A DNA stretch of 64,000 nt from Ligula intestinalis (GCA_036362985.1 JAYGXS010000002.1:91046990-91110989), one strand, 5' to 3'. Counted from the stretch's first letter, positions 48,425 through 59,735 are shown. The notes: generated by a model not told the origin, from the letters alone. Numbers and translations are program-made.

Positions 48425-51400
48425 AATATTCAAGTTGAGTTTTAAAAAGAAAATTTTTAAATTGCCCTTTACTTTTGAAGCCTACCAGCCGTTACATCTG
48501 CATGTAAAATTCACAAACTAGACGCTGTAGCCGAATGCTTATTCATGGACATTATTATCCAAGTGGAGCTTCTTGACTTAGGGAAGCCAATTGACTGGTG
48601 TGCGCATATTTTCGTTTAAATATATGCTGTATCCATGTTTTTCAGAAAAAACACTCCTTAATGGTGCTCATACAATTTTACAATGGGTGTGGATCATGTT
48701 CTTTACTTTATAGCCAACATTTACAAAATGTCGTACTGAAAAAATTGCATAATGAGAAACTTTTTAAAACGGAAAGTTACCACTTTTTCAAGCAAAAAAA
48801 CTGTAGAGGACGTACTTTCCTACTAAACGAGTAGAGTAAAGGAAATATTGTCGCATGCATCGAAAATCGAGTAAGAAAATGCGTCCTACTTAAGAAGCCT
48901 TTTATTTTAGTGGGCGTTTTTGGATTATCAGAAGGACGCTCGTTTAGAACCCGGCATTGTGACGTGATGGACATAACTCGCAAGAAGGCTCTACGCTAAT
49001 CAATTTTACAACCCGACTTGAGTTCTCTTCTTTGACTCAAAAACGTTTCACAATTTCGGTTTACATTTCCTGCGATAGGAAACCTAGTGTCCTACGAGAT
49101 GACAGCAAAGTGTCCTTTCCCCAACTGTGTGATAAGAGCTCAGCAGACGGCATACACGAACTCTAGCATACTTGCATGCAACATTGACTAAATTTCTGCT
49201 TTTGTTTTTCTCCTCAAGCAATCCTGAAGGGACCCGCAGAACGTTTTAAGTCAGTTTTTTCCAAATGTCCTAGTTGTATAAGATGCACGCAGTTTGGAAG
49301 AGCAGAAGAGTCTATGGGAGTAGACAACTGCTTTCAAAGTATCAAGCAGTTGTCATCAATCCATTAGCGCATGAGAAGAGACTGGGGGAATCCTTTTGCA
49401 TGCTCCAGGTAAGGGGGAGCTTGGCTGTAATCTACAGCCACAATCTGGCAGTGGAAATAACAAGACAACGCCCTTTGCTTTACCCCTGCGACCGCCTTTT
49501 TTTGCAATTTTTGACCGGACTAGAATGCTACCTTACTGTTTTTATTACTGAGAATAACCGACCTAACCAACGAAACGGCTGTCTCTCGACGAAGATATCT
49601 ATACCTAATAGTTAGTAGGGATTCGGGTCGTTTGGTGCAAATACATTGTTCAAATATCAACATATTGACGAATATGAGTTAAATTAGAGCTATTTTTATC
49701 CTACCAAGTACTGAAAAGTTACGTACGTGATATTTTTTATTATGAACTATGAAACAATTGTCATTAATAATCGGGGATTTCGTATACCTAACGAGTCGTA
49801 TTTATTGCTTGTCGTCAACACATACTACACCAGTAGTGTATGCAAGCGGATTTGAAAAATTAAGTGACTGCAGTAGCTATTTCGGAAAGAATTACTTTTT
49901 GGTATACTTCCCTGTTACACACACATCTTTGAACTATTTCTCAGTGTTAGTACATAGGTGTACTCCAATCTTGTCCAGGATTAACCAACCCTTGCTGCTT
50001 CGTCTGGCAAGGTGTTGAGTCTCCAACTTTTTCTCAATGACGAAACAATTATGTAAGGTGAGTTCTGATCAGAACACCTCCGGATCCAAAAAGTTTTAAA
50101 TATCTTTGTAAAGTGGCTAGCAGGAATGTGCGAACACTGATCGAATAGGCTTCCGAACTAAACAAAGTTCATGCTTGGCTGATGAAGGCTAATAAGCCCG
50201 AAACAGTTCTGTATCAGGTTACCCCCAGATGCTGTCATACCCCCCCCCTTATTGAAATATATATATATGAGGTTGTTAATTCTGGCTGTTAAAATGATTG
50301 AACACAGCGAAAGCTTTTGTACCAACGAAGAGTTCATTTCAAATCTGTATACTGAATGAAAATGCAGGCCAGGGTTGAACAATATCCAATGTTTCATACT
50401 ATGTAATTTAATTTCCCACGCTACTCAAACTTGTGGATCAAAATCTATCGTTTATGCATGTTTTTTTAATCGAACATTAATATAACAAGGAAATCTTTTC
50501 AATAAATCAATTTGGACAACGGAAATGGGATTTTGGGTCTCCGTAATTTTCCACTTTTCTTAAACATGAGTGATTCTGAATGTATGTTTCGCCGATCTAG
50601 TGGAGGAACACTTAAGTTCGGCTTTGCCCAGGAGCACACAACGTGAACCCGCCAGACCATCACATAGTGACTATGATGATACGTTAAAATTGATCCAAAA
50701 AGCAAAGGGAGATCGGAATGGCCATTTCTGGCTTGTTAACCGTCATCAGCCAGTCATACCCAATCCGAAGGGTTCTAACCCCCGAGATTCGAACCCGGGA
50801 CCCTTGTTCATTGAGTTCGATACCCCACTTCTATTCCACAAGTGATTCAAATTAACCTGCTATCCATGCAGAAACTGCACTGTGTCCTCTTTTTAAGAAC
50901 TATCATTTCTTTGCTGTTATGAGACCTGGTCTAATTTTATGCAAGGGAGATTTTCTTGTGAAACTTGTTTAATTTCATGATATCGGCAATTCCCTCTGCT
51001 TATTGGTAACCCATGTACAAACTACTTTTCACTGAATGCTAAAGTAGAAAGTTGTCTTCCCTCGGACAACCCAAGGAGCACAAAAGACTTCCAAATATGA
51101 CCATCAATTACCTACTTTCCATTTGTGTATGTTTCGTTTGTGGGGACCTACTGATCATTTGCAAAACTACATAAGGATTTCTAAGAACGAATTCCTACAT
51201 TAATTATATGCATAGAGCATAGCCGTTTACAGCATGTACTATGCGTGTCTTCCGAAACGCAAGGCTGTTGCGTTTTGAAAACGCACTGATTTTCTGATTT
51301 AAATCAGTATTTACATAATTGCTTTAATAAATGCGAAGAATGCATGTCTGTTTTTAGAAGAAGGAGAGCAACCTTCTGTGGATAAAAGATATTGTTAATT

Positions 51401-51452
51401 ACTATATAAATTGACTATCCCGTCATCTGATTTCTGTCTTCTTCTCTCCTAG
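48425..51452. other. Intron before terminal Cav1 exon
   Basis: AT-rich. A minus-strand B-box-like GGTTCGAATC (50786-50796) suggests another, weak SINE copy. Nothing else recognised. Confidence 0.5.
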
Positions 51453-51810
51453 GCTAACTGCTTACATGCACCGAAACCAGGAAACAGAGGAATTTCACCA
51501 AGCAGGAGATCGACTGGCCTGGCATTTTGCTAAAGGGAATATGCCTCCCGCGGTCCCACAGGCAGCAAGTAGGGCAATCTATCCCGCCGCTCGAGTCCCT
51601 GATTCAATCTCCTACGTTGGTTACCCCTCTCTACCACAGCAAAAACCCCTGTACCAACACCACGTGACCGATAATTGGTACCATATGGCATCCCTGAAAA
51701 GAACGCTCGGTCCAACACCCGTCCCAGGCATCGGTTTGACGTCTCCCACTTTTCCGGCCCATAACACTTATAAGGCCCCTCCTAAGAACATTTTCTATCC
51801 TCCAGTGTAA
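51453..51810 (+). CDS. Cav1 alpha-1 terminal exon 14 with stop
   Basis: After a CTCCTAG acceptor the first base completes Arg, then LTAYMHRNQETEEFHQAGDR, followed by a Pro/Tyr/Ala-rich end that closes PPKNIFYPPV and TAA. Entry phase 2 matches exon 13. The 118 residues plus stop have exon-like GC and no stop in frame. With exons 1-8 and 10-14 the total is 3426 nt, 1141 residues plus stop. I see no clear AATAAA close downstream, so the 3' UTR end is not placed. Confidence 0.75.
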
Positions 51811-52860
51811 ATTTGAAGTCATGTTAAACCCGAGTGAAGTTACCCACCGTACAGTTTTTCCGCCACTTGTCATCACCGGTATTTTGTGTGGGCTTTCCCT
51901 ACCGTCTGCCAGGACTGGGAACTGGTTACCCCACACACTAACCCCTCCCTCCCATTATCCTTCTGGATCCACTTCCGTTCCTCCTGCGAATCGCTGTTTC
52001 CAACGACCAAAAACACATTGGACTCTTTTAGTGATAGCGATCAAAAGGCCTTCATTGGACGGAAACTTTTGGTGAGGTTTGGCTCGTCTGGTCCGGCAGG
52101 CCGGCGTAACCTCCTCGCTTTCTCTAAGTACGTACTTTAGCTCAACACAAACCTCCACAACAACAACAACAAAAGGCTATGGACCCATCAGCATTTTTTG
52201 AAAGATAATTCCTGCAACTTCCCCCAATAGAGCTATCAGCACTTAGTTTTCTTTAAAATCCTAAAACCAGATTAACAGTGGAGACCACTTCATTGAAAAT
52301 GATTGGCCGGCCAATCCATAGTTTGCCTAATTTTCCACTGTGGCTCCAGATGCGGCCTTTTGTGGAAGAATTAACACTTTTCACCACAGGGGCCTCAGAA
52401 GCAGTTCGTGTTCTGATCTTTTGCTTTTTGCCAGCCTTTTCCTATGCTCCCTTCCATTCGCAATGAAACATGTCCTCAGTGAAGTCATATATTCTTGTAA
52501 TTGTCTGCGTGCTTTGAGTGTACAGGCAAATTAAGGTTTTATATTTCTACCAGATGACTATTCCCTTGTGTTTAGTTGGCCATGCAGACTTTTTTAAATG
52601 CATATGCGGGAGTGAGTAGTTATTTACCGGTGGCTTTCCTTATTGCAGCAGACCTTGCTGGTTTCTCGAGGTTAGGGAAAACTTGACTGGGATAACAGTA
52701 ATTTTGGAAAACATACCGGGTTTTTTTAAGCAAAGTGAACACGGCAACACAAGTAACATATTTGACGTTTGCAGATAATCGATTAAGAAGGAGGAAGACA
52801 AAGGTTAAACTTGATAATGTTTGCTAACAAAGTGCGATAAAGTCCAATTATACTTTCCCT
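51811..52860. other. Region 3' of the Cav1 stop: possible 3' UTR
   Basis: It begins right after the TAA. No similarity. A (CAA)n run at about 52157-52172 resembles a LINE-like tail, but no element body was recognised upstream. No clear polyadenylation signal was placed. Confidence 0.4.
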
Positions 52861-52861
52861 T

Positions 52862-52985
52862 TACAGGTCCATTTGACCCATTTGTGAAGAACTCAGCGGA
52901 CTCGGTGGGATTCGAACCCACCAAGGGGAAAGTTTTAGTACAAACAACGCTCTTTTCAATTGTGCTACGTGACTCCCACCCAAAG
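52862..52985 (-). repeat. tRNA-derived SINE copy
   Basis: Minus strand B-box GGTTCGAATCC (52918-52908), followed by GAGTTCTTCACAAATGGGTC, the tail of the family. The tRNA-like half is recognisable but has no cloverleaf acceptor pairing. Confidence 0.65.
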
Positions 52986-53171
52986 CCGTCAGTTTTCTCA
53001 TAATTAGGTCACTTAAGTAGGCTAGATAGTCATTTGGTGTATTCTAGATTGAGCCCTTAGGAAATCCTGCTTGGACCGTCAGCTTACTAGATCAGAATTG
53101 GTGTATTCCATATGCTGCATTAGGTTGGGCGGCTAAATTGGCTGAAGTATGATTAAATTCACGGCTGTGGT

Positions 53172-53310
53172 TGGGCCTCGTATCTCAGTTGGTTAGAGCG
53201 TCGGCTGTACTGAAGCCTTCCCCTTGCTGATGTGGGTTCGAATCCTGCCCAGACCGCCGAATTTTTCACAACCTATCTGTAAAAAAAAGAACTGACTAAA
53301 TTAGAAGTTA
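53172..53310 (+). repeat. tRNA-derived SINE copy
   Basis: A-box TCTCAGTTGGTTAGAGCG (53183-53200), B-box GGTTCGAATCC (53235-53245) and tail GAATTTTTCACAACC. It is the best preserved SINE of the window. The presumed acceptor ends do not pair, so it is not a tRNA gene. Confidence 0.8.
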
Positions 53311-53374
53311 TATATTATTTTGCTACTTACAGTGTCAAGTAAACACGCTTCTATTAATTAATAAGTGTTTTGAG

Positions 53375-53429
53375 GAGAAGAAGAAGAAGAAGAAGAAGAA
53401 GAAGAAGAAGAAGAAGAAGAAGAAGAAGA
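53375..53429 (+). repeat. (GAA)n microsatellite
   Basis: About 55 bases of GAA/AAG repeats, directly against the 3' terminus of the family C PLE fragment that starts at 53430. Confidence 0.9.
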
Positions 53430-53540
53430 CTCGATCGCTAGGACAAGACTTTTATTCGCCTGATCTTTCGATATCCGTCGCGGATTCGACATATTCAGAG
53501 AGCAATAGCAGATAGGGTTTTAGCAGAAATGAATAATTGA
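53430..53540 (-). mobile_element. Penelope-like element 3' end (family C)
   Basis: Minus strand shares AATAAAAGTCTTGTCCTAGC and CGATCGAGTC with the 47.7-kb copy and holds a decayed hammerhead motif (53498-53462). Confidence 0.55.
53462..53498 (-). ncRNA. Degenerate hammerhead-like motif (family C)
   Basis: Minus strand CTGAATA (G8 lost), stem II GTCG/CGAC, GAAAGATC and AGG. Inactive if the core change is real. Confidence 0.45.
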
Positions 53541-54335
53541 GTTCACCCTTTTGTAAAATAACACAGAAGTTCCAATGGGATTCGATCTTCCGAGAGTTAG
53601 CACAAGACCGACGTGCAACCGACACCCTAACAACCTGAACTATGAAGTTCCTTCTGAGATCTCTGAAGTTAACTACGTTTGCGTGAAGTTACCCCCCCCC
53701 CCCTCAACTTACTAAAACGTATGAAATCCGCCAATTCCGACAGACTAAGTTAACAGTCTAGGCATGATTTTCTACGTAATCAATCGAGACTTCACCAGAT
53801 GGCTGCCAGGTGTATTATCAATATTTGGTTATATAGTGGAGTAACATTATGCCAAATTGGTTGTGAAATATTTAACAGTACATTGTCTACTAAGCAAGCA
53901 GAAGTAATTAACCTCTTAAAGGTTTCACTTTAGAAGAAAGTGGTCGAGCGACGTTTGGCAAAATGCATCAGATAAAGCAACACATTTTATAAAATATATT
54001 GATAGTGATGAAGCGTGCAAAATTATTTGTTCACAACATCAAAAAACCGATAAACGCAATGAGAAATAGACAGTTTTGTATTTGCCCGTAAGAATCATCG
54101 TCCTGCTCTTTTCACAAGAGAGAGAGACTTTCAAAATTTTGGGGTCTGATAAGAAACCTGATCGAATGGTGTAGATGGTGGCAGTAGTCAAGTGGTGTAA
54201 CAACTCTATAAAGCCCAAAGTCCCTACACTTTTCGATTTCTTTGGTTTGTCATGCAGCTGAACTCGTAACCAGTAATGGGGTGCTATTTCGGGAGAGGTT
54301 CATTGTGTATCCGATTGTTCAGTTAGTGGTAGTAT
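53541..54335. other. Intergenic sequence
   Basis: A run of C at about 53692-53703 and a weak minus-strand B-box-like sequence at about 53579-53589; nothing firm. Confidence 0.45.
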
Positions 54336-54760
54336 CGGGTAGTATCTGCATGGATAAGAAAGAAGACGTGTCGAGCGCCGGAACAAATGATTTATTGTCC
54401 TGAGCTTTCGAACTCTTGCAGGAGTCCATCTTCAGAGGTGAGAAGTAGCAACAAAACAAGGGTAATTATAGTGGCCTTAGGCCAATCAACTGTCAGAAAT
54501 AATCAAGTTGTCAGGGTGTTAGAAACAGCTATCAAGCGGGGATGGGGAGTAGGGCAATTAACCATCTGAGGAGTTGGGGGACAATTATAGTGGCGTACGA
54601 TTATTATCAGTCCATCGAGCAGGGAGATCATAAACAGCAATAAGCGTGGCACCTTGTCACCCGGTCGTCGATCCTGGTAACCCTGCCTCCTCTTCTGCCT
54701 GGCTCGTCGTGGGGTCTTCTACGTTTGCTATCCTTACGTTTCGTGCACATAATGTCTACA
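54336..54760 (-). mobile_element. Penelope-like element 3' part (family B), left arm
   Basis: Closely related to 18533-18900, sharing GCATGGATAAG, GACGTGTCGAGC, CAATCAACTGTCAG, CCTGCCTCCTCTTCTG and GTCGTGGGGTC. Orientation is minus, with the 3' end on the left. Confidence 0.78.
54402..54435 (-). ncRNA. Hammerhead ribozyme motif, PLE family B (best copy)
   Basis: Minus strand: CTGAAGA (54435-54429), stem II GGACTC/GAGTTC with a 6-base loop, GAA, stem III AGCU without a loop, cleavage base C (54402) and AGG. Stem I pairs CCT with AGG. All core bases are present. The zero-loop palindromic stem III implies cleavage as a dimer, as known for the hammerheads of Penelope-like elements. Confidence 0.75.
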
Positions 54761-55141
54761 ATACTTAGATACGGGCTGGCGTGGCAGCACAATTGGTATT
54801 GGCAGAATACGCACAAGGCAAAAAGCCGCATCTCATGAGAGCTGTGAGCATAAATATGTAGTCTCAGAAGGTGGGTACACGAAACCGCTGCCCGGAACGT
54901 TAGACACACACAATGAACCTCTCTCTCCGTCAATTCTCCATCCTCTGTGAAGGAGACAAAAGCGCAATCACTGGGGGCAGCATCTGAATAAGCCGGAGCT
55001 TTCGGCTTCGTACAAGACCAAGAGGCATTGCCCAGTTCGTGTCTAGACACGCACGCTTTCGCATCAAAGACGCACGCCATAACGCCAAGGACGCACGCCG
55101 AGATGATACGCGAGACGACTTGAGTGTGAACTCAACCAATC

Positions 55142-55775
55142 ATGAATGCTATCCCCTCCCCACCCCCTATTTTCTCGTATTTGGATTACGTTTGGCGAGC
55201 TCTTCCGTACGTTAAGACTGTATTGGAGGCGGTCAGCCGTCTACTCACGCCCACTTGGCTTTGGAGTTGCCTGCAGGTCAGAAGCAACCATCGGGCGCCG
55301 GGTCATGTGGCCGAAAGACCCACTGCTACGGCAAGAAACGGCTGGAGTCGTTTACCGGATCTGTTCTAGTTGTGGATAAAGCAACTACGTCGGAGCAACC
55401 GGGAGATTACTTCGGACGCGAAGGGCCGAGCATGCAGCTGTGGTGAGGAAGAAAGGCGCCAACTCCCGAGTTGCAGCTCACTCAATGGGACCCAGACATA
55501 TTTTCAAGTTTGATGAATCCGTAATCCTCGCAAGAGGTGACAACCACGTGAGCCCCGAGCTGCTTGAGTCATGGTTCTCAGGCCCCCAGTCCGTCAACAA
55601 TTGCAACGATTTCGCGTTCCCATACGGTGTACTGAGAAATTTCCTGAGCAAAAGAATCAGTCACGTGGGAAGGACTGGACGCAGCAACAACTCTGACGAC
55701 CGCGGGCATAATTGTCGCGCAATTATCGAACCCGCATCCGACGTGGACAAGAGCGCTGTGGCAATTAATGAGTAA
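55142..55775 (+). pseudogene. PLE GIY-YIG endonuclease relic
   Basis: Over three frames the plus strand reads ALPYVKTVLEAVSRLL, then ETAGVVYRICSSCG, then VRKKGANSRVAAHSMGPRHI, then LARGDNHVSPELLESWF and FAFPYGVLRNFLS. This matches the order seen in the family A protein at 61.6-62.6 kb. It has at least two frameshifts. The last frame is open from 55440 to 55775. Confidence 0.8.
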
Positions 55776-55930
55776 TCACCGCACCAATTAAGACCTCAAG
55801 CGGTGACTACAAGAACTGACAATTATAGTACGCATTCGGGTGACCGCTGTGAACTATAAATACCGTGCAATCTGTGGATGTATCACCCCTTATCTGCGCA
55901 TGTCTCAGACCTGTTTACGATTGCCTATGA

Positions 55931-55960
55931 CTAAGGATTCCGGGCGGAATCTGAAATGTC
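55931..55960 (+). ncRNA. Degenerate hammerhead-like motif (right arm)
   Basis: CTAAGGA instead of CTGANGA, stem II GATTCC/GGAATC, GAAATGTC, AGG. A core base is changed. Confidence 0.5.
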
Positions 55961-56180
55961 AGGACAATAAAACCATTGTTCCAGTGATTGCTTCTTCTTC
56001 GTCTGAACTGCTTCCTGGAACTCAGATATTCTTTTCTATTGGCAACTACAAAACATTTCAGTACTTGCTGTTCGCTTATTTTCTCAGTCATTGGCCTGCT
56101 GGACGAAGCCGAAAGCTCGGGCTAATACAATGGTGTCCCAGTGATCACGTTTTTGTCTTCTTTACAACAAGTACTTCTGT

Positions 56181-56760
56181 TTGCTCCTTATTTGGGTATA
56201 CCACCTCTAAGTCGAATTTTCATCAATATTCAAGTGCTACTTCCTTACTGCTCCTCCATCACAGACCAATTAGAGTATTCGTTAGTACATAGCATTATTT
56301 ATAGCTCAATGGCCAGCAGTTTTCGTGGCAATAATTTTACAGTAAGTTCAGTAGATCTGACAACCGAAAGTTGTTGGCTAATGGAAAGGGCCCTCAAAAG
56401 TCATGCTTGTTGCCCATTTTCCTGCACGTATTCGTGAAGTAAAATACTTTTTTTACCAGGATTGTCTAACGTGCACACGGTCTAGACTGTAGAACCTCGC
56501 CAACGCTCAGCGTCCTCTACATGGATTTTGGCTGGAACATGTGTGAGGATGACTTATATAGGCCTACAACGGAACACGAAAAGAGTAACGCTCCACCCAA
56601 AAAAGAATAGATGGTCCTGCATATGGATTCATGATGGTCAAATATTTCCGTGCCCTAATCCTAACAGCAGCTCTAGCATAAACCTAAACAGTCGTATTGG
56701 CCGCAACTTTAAGCCTACCCTAACTTTATAAGTAACATTAAGTTCAGCGATGATACCCAT
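56181..56760. other. Intergenic sequence
   Basis: Nothing recognised. Scattered CCTAA words around 56645-56720 are too sparse to be called telomere-like. Confidence 0.45.
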
Positions 56761-56779
56761 GTAAGCATTAGGGAATTAA

Positions 56780-57200
56780 AATTAAGTTAAGCGAACGAAC
56801 GAGCGTTTTCGATTAATTCATCATCAGGCAATGCAATATAATACAAATAACATTAACCTTAGCTGTCGGCCTAGCGGAGTGGGCACATGGGGAGGGGGTA
56901 GAGGAAGGGGGGGGTTAGATGTCACAGCATGGCAGTTCATATTAGTTCATGTTCATAAAAGCCTGTGAGACGCGGTTAAAGGGGGGACAGGGGAGGATTG
57001 AGGAAGGTCAGTACCTAGTGGACACTGGCCATACGGTCGACCAAAAGACTGCACATCGGGCAACGACTGGGCGTCTCCCATGATTTGCGGAGGCCGCCGC
57101 AATACGGAGAAAAAAACCGAAACTATGTAAGCTGCTGGATCATCTGATCAACCTCGCGTTGCCGTGGTAACGATCGATAAACTTATTCCCTCCCACCCCT
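56780..57200 (-). mobile_element. Penelope-like element fragment (family 2)
   Basis: The left end holds a minus-strand hammerhead-like motif closely related to the 34.4-kb copy. The coding part to its right is too decayed to read with confidence. Confidence 0.5.
56793..56827 (-). ncRNA. Hammerhead-like motif (family 2)
   Basis: Minus strand CTGATGA (56827-56821), a short AT-rich stem II, GAAAACG and a possible stem III up to GTTC. The core boxes are intact. Confidence 0.55.
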
Positions 57201-58640
57201 CCTCGTTCTTTCTTATGGCTGGCTGGTACCTCGTCCTTTGCCCCCTCCCCCAACCCCATTTACCATATTGGGACAACTACCTCCCCATCCCGCTACCTTC
57301 CCCCTCCTCCTCCCCTTCACGATCGCCCACATCTAAGACTAATAGCTTCTATTTTGTTTACCAATCAAGTTTCACACTTCTAGGTCGACAGTTAATTGGA
57401 AAGCTAATTTATTTGTCAATACAAGCGGACATGCGAGGCCCAGAGAGTAATTGAGAAGACGAAGACGATTCGATCGCTAGGGTACGTTGGAGTGGCATTC
57501 AGTGAAACGATGAGTCGGAGAGGAGTGCTCTCCTTGTGCAGCTCGGGGAGGCCTTGTGCCTTCGCAGTGCGTTGGTCAGACGGCGTTATTGCACCCGTGT
57601 TATATAATGCCCCCAGGGTCGAATTAATTTAATGTGTCAGCCCTTTTACCCCTTCAATGATTGGAGTCGTTAGTCTTCCAACACCACAGAACCCATCGAT
57701 CTAATATTCTTCTCAGTTTATTTTTCTTATTAATGAGTAATAACCGTTTGCAGTTGAATAAGGGGTCGCGAAATTATATGACGCCAATAAATTCTGCCAA
57801 TCTTGCGATCTTCGCCTTGTTCACATTTCTTCCGGGAAAAAAATTTTTCAATTAACCTTAGCCTTATCTTTAAACTTAGTCCTAACTTACCAGAATACTG
57901 GCCCTAAGCTTAATCACAAACCTAACCCTAAACTTAGAAGAAATCCTAATTTACTCGGAAGCTGGCGCATGGCTACCTGCATTGTGGGTGGTTCCCCTTC
58001 CTACGTCCTGTTGAGGAGGACCGTTAGGTCATCCTTACTGTAACATGTTCCACTGAAAGTCCTTTTATGGAAGTAAGTAGATCTACTTTATTCACTTTCG
58101 TACTTTTACGAGGTCGTTCGTTTTATTTTCTATGTCCTTCCTCAACGACCACGTATGGATGAAGAATATCTACCTCATAACAGAACGAATCCAACATGGA
58201 TGCTTATCGGGGAAGCATGAGGGAAAGAAGGTATAATATTGAAAACTTTCCGAAACTGCCATATTTTGCGAGCTAACTCTTTCATCTTGTGCATAGTTTG
58301 GGTAATTATACACTCATCCAGATGTTTCTGACTTAGATATATTTATTGCTAAGCATTTGCTCTTAAGATATGCCTTGTTTGCGGATTCTTGCTCACACGT
58401 TTAAAACTTATTCAGATGTGAGAGTTTTCACACCTGCCTGTGTTGCTTCATAAAGGAAAAACTGTAAAGCCTTCACGGGCCCACATATACCCAGCTTTTC
58501 TACAGTCACGTAGGAGTTTGATTCTTCGATCTATCTTGATCAAAGAGAAGAATATGATATAGGTTCTGAAAAAATCCTATGTAAGATTGGGCCCGTTTAC
58601 ACAATCCGTATGACTGACGTATGCTTCCAGTCTTGATTAA
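57200..58640. other. Intergenic sequence
   Basis: At 57463-57482 a short GACGATTCGATCGCTAGG resembles the family C PLE terminus. Degenerate CCTAA words occur at 57850-57960. Otherwise nothing recognised. Confidence 0.45.
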
Positions 58641-58667
58641 ATTCACGTTTCCCAATCAGCGTCGAAG

Positions 58668-58775
58668 TTTAATGTTAGAGCGTTGGATGCACAAAAGCCT
58701 TCTCTGTTGTGTGGGTTCGACTCGAACCGATAACGCAAATTTTTCACAATTGGGTCAACTGAATTAAAAACATCT
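58668..58775 (+). repeat. tRNA-derived SINE copy
   Basis: A partial A-box (TTAGAGCG at 58675-58682), B-box GGTTCGACTC from 58714 and tail CAAATTTTTCACAATTGGG then TCAACTGAATT. It shares the tail with the copies at 17.2 and 53.2 kb. Confidence 0.7.
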
Positions 58776-59604
58776 GCCCAAACCCCCTAACAAAACTTTG
58801 CGTCTCAAAAATGTAATATGGAACATGCACGATTAACATGCTAGTTTCGAGCCTACGCATAACTGTTAGCTCATGCACTTTCAAATGCCTGCAATCTGAG
58901 TAATCAGTTAGCTCTGTTCTGGGCAAGAAGTTTACTCTACATAGAAATAAGGCAGGATCAATTGAACACATTTGTTGATATGCTGACGTTTTGGGGCGCT
59001 TGGTTGGCACAACACTGTCAAAGCATTAACTGTAGGCAATCGAATAGGACCCGAAGTGCCAACCTCGGGCAGATTGACATTTGCTACTTCAACTCTGTGG
59101 AGGACTTTTTATGAACAGTCTAGCTGCCCCGGTATAGAAAGTGTGGGAAGTATAGATAATGGGTTACAAAATCAACAGCACAGGTACGAGCTAAAAGGTC
59201 AGACATTTATTTTGGCTTGACATAGCTGCGAGAGTTTGAGCTCCTCTGGGAGATTCCAGCGTTCCCTGCATGCTTGTAATTAGGTAAGTTGCGTTTCGAC
59301 GCCATTTTAATGCACATTGAGATCGCTGCACAATACTAAAAACGCAGGCCCAACTGTTGAATATGTCAACTCACAAACCGAACCCGATAATTTTCTGATG
59401 ATAAATTCGCTTCCTGTTTTCAAAGCAAGTTCTGGGAAAAGTCCAAAGTTTAATATATAAGACCTGGATACATATCAGAAAAATTATGGATAAGGTTTAT
59501 GTACCTAGCGGGGAGTCAAATACCCTCGCAAATAATTCACGCGGCACAAAGAGGCAAAAACGCAAGCCGGAGACTGTCACTCTATGTGTGTTGTCCGTTA
59601 AATC
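58776..59604. other. Intergenic sequence
   Basis: Nothing recognised. Confidence 0.5.
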
Positions 59605-59698
59605 AAACTGAATGTAGTGATAGTGCAGAAAATTCGATTCCAGGGTGGTAGATCAGAAGAAAGAGGAGCTTTCACCGGGAGAGGTTTATTATAAGCCT

Positions 59699-59735
59699 GA
59701 CGTTTCGGGTAGTGGTCTCGTCTACCCATCTTCAG
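59699..59735 (-). ncRNA. Hammerhead ribozyme motif, PLE family A, left copy
   Basis: Mirror of the right copy: CTGAAGA (59735-59729), stem II GGGTAG/CTACCC, GAA, stem III ACGU without loop, cleavage base C (59699) and AGG. The loop of stem II differs by a base from the right copy. Confidence 0.78.

Larger units (their letters stand above)
54930..56180 (+). mobile_element. Penelope-like elements, nested or rearranged cluster
   Basis: It holds a plus-strand GIY-YIG relic (55142-55775), a plus-strand hammerhead-like motif (55931-55960) and an outer pair of about 80-bp inverted blocks around GACGAAGCCGAAAGCTC. These are minus at 54996-55011 and plus at 56102-56118, each followed by a related stretch (CCAGTGAT...TTTTTGTC). 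The outer blocks probably belong to another PLE family whose ribozyme has a GAAAGCTC core. Confidence 0.6.

Noticed and set aside
50786..50850. A minus-strand tRNA gene
   Set aside because: Only the B-box half is present; no acceptor pairing and no A-box at the right distance.
53172..53260. A functional tRNA gene
   Set aside because: A and B boxes are good, but the presumed acceptor and anticodon stems do not pair and the sequence continues into a SINE tail.
57460..57640. A further PLE ribozyme at the CGATCGCTAGG word
   Set aside because: Only the terminal word matches family C; no CUGANGA or GAAA box follows in the right order.
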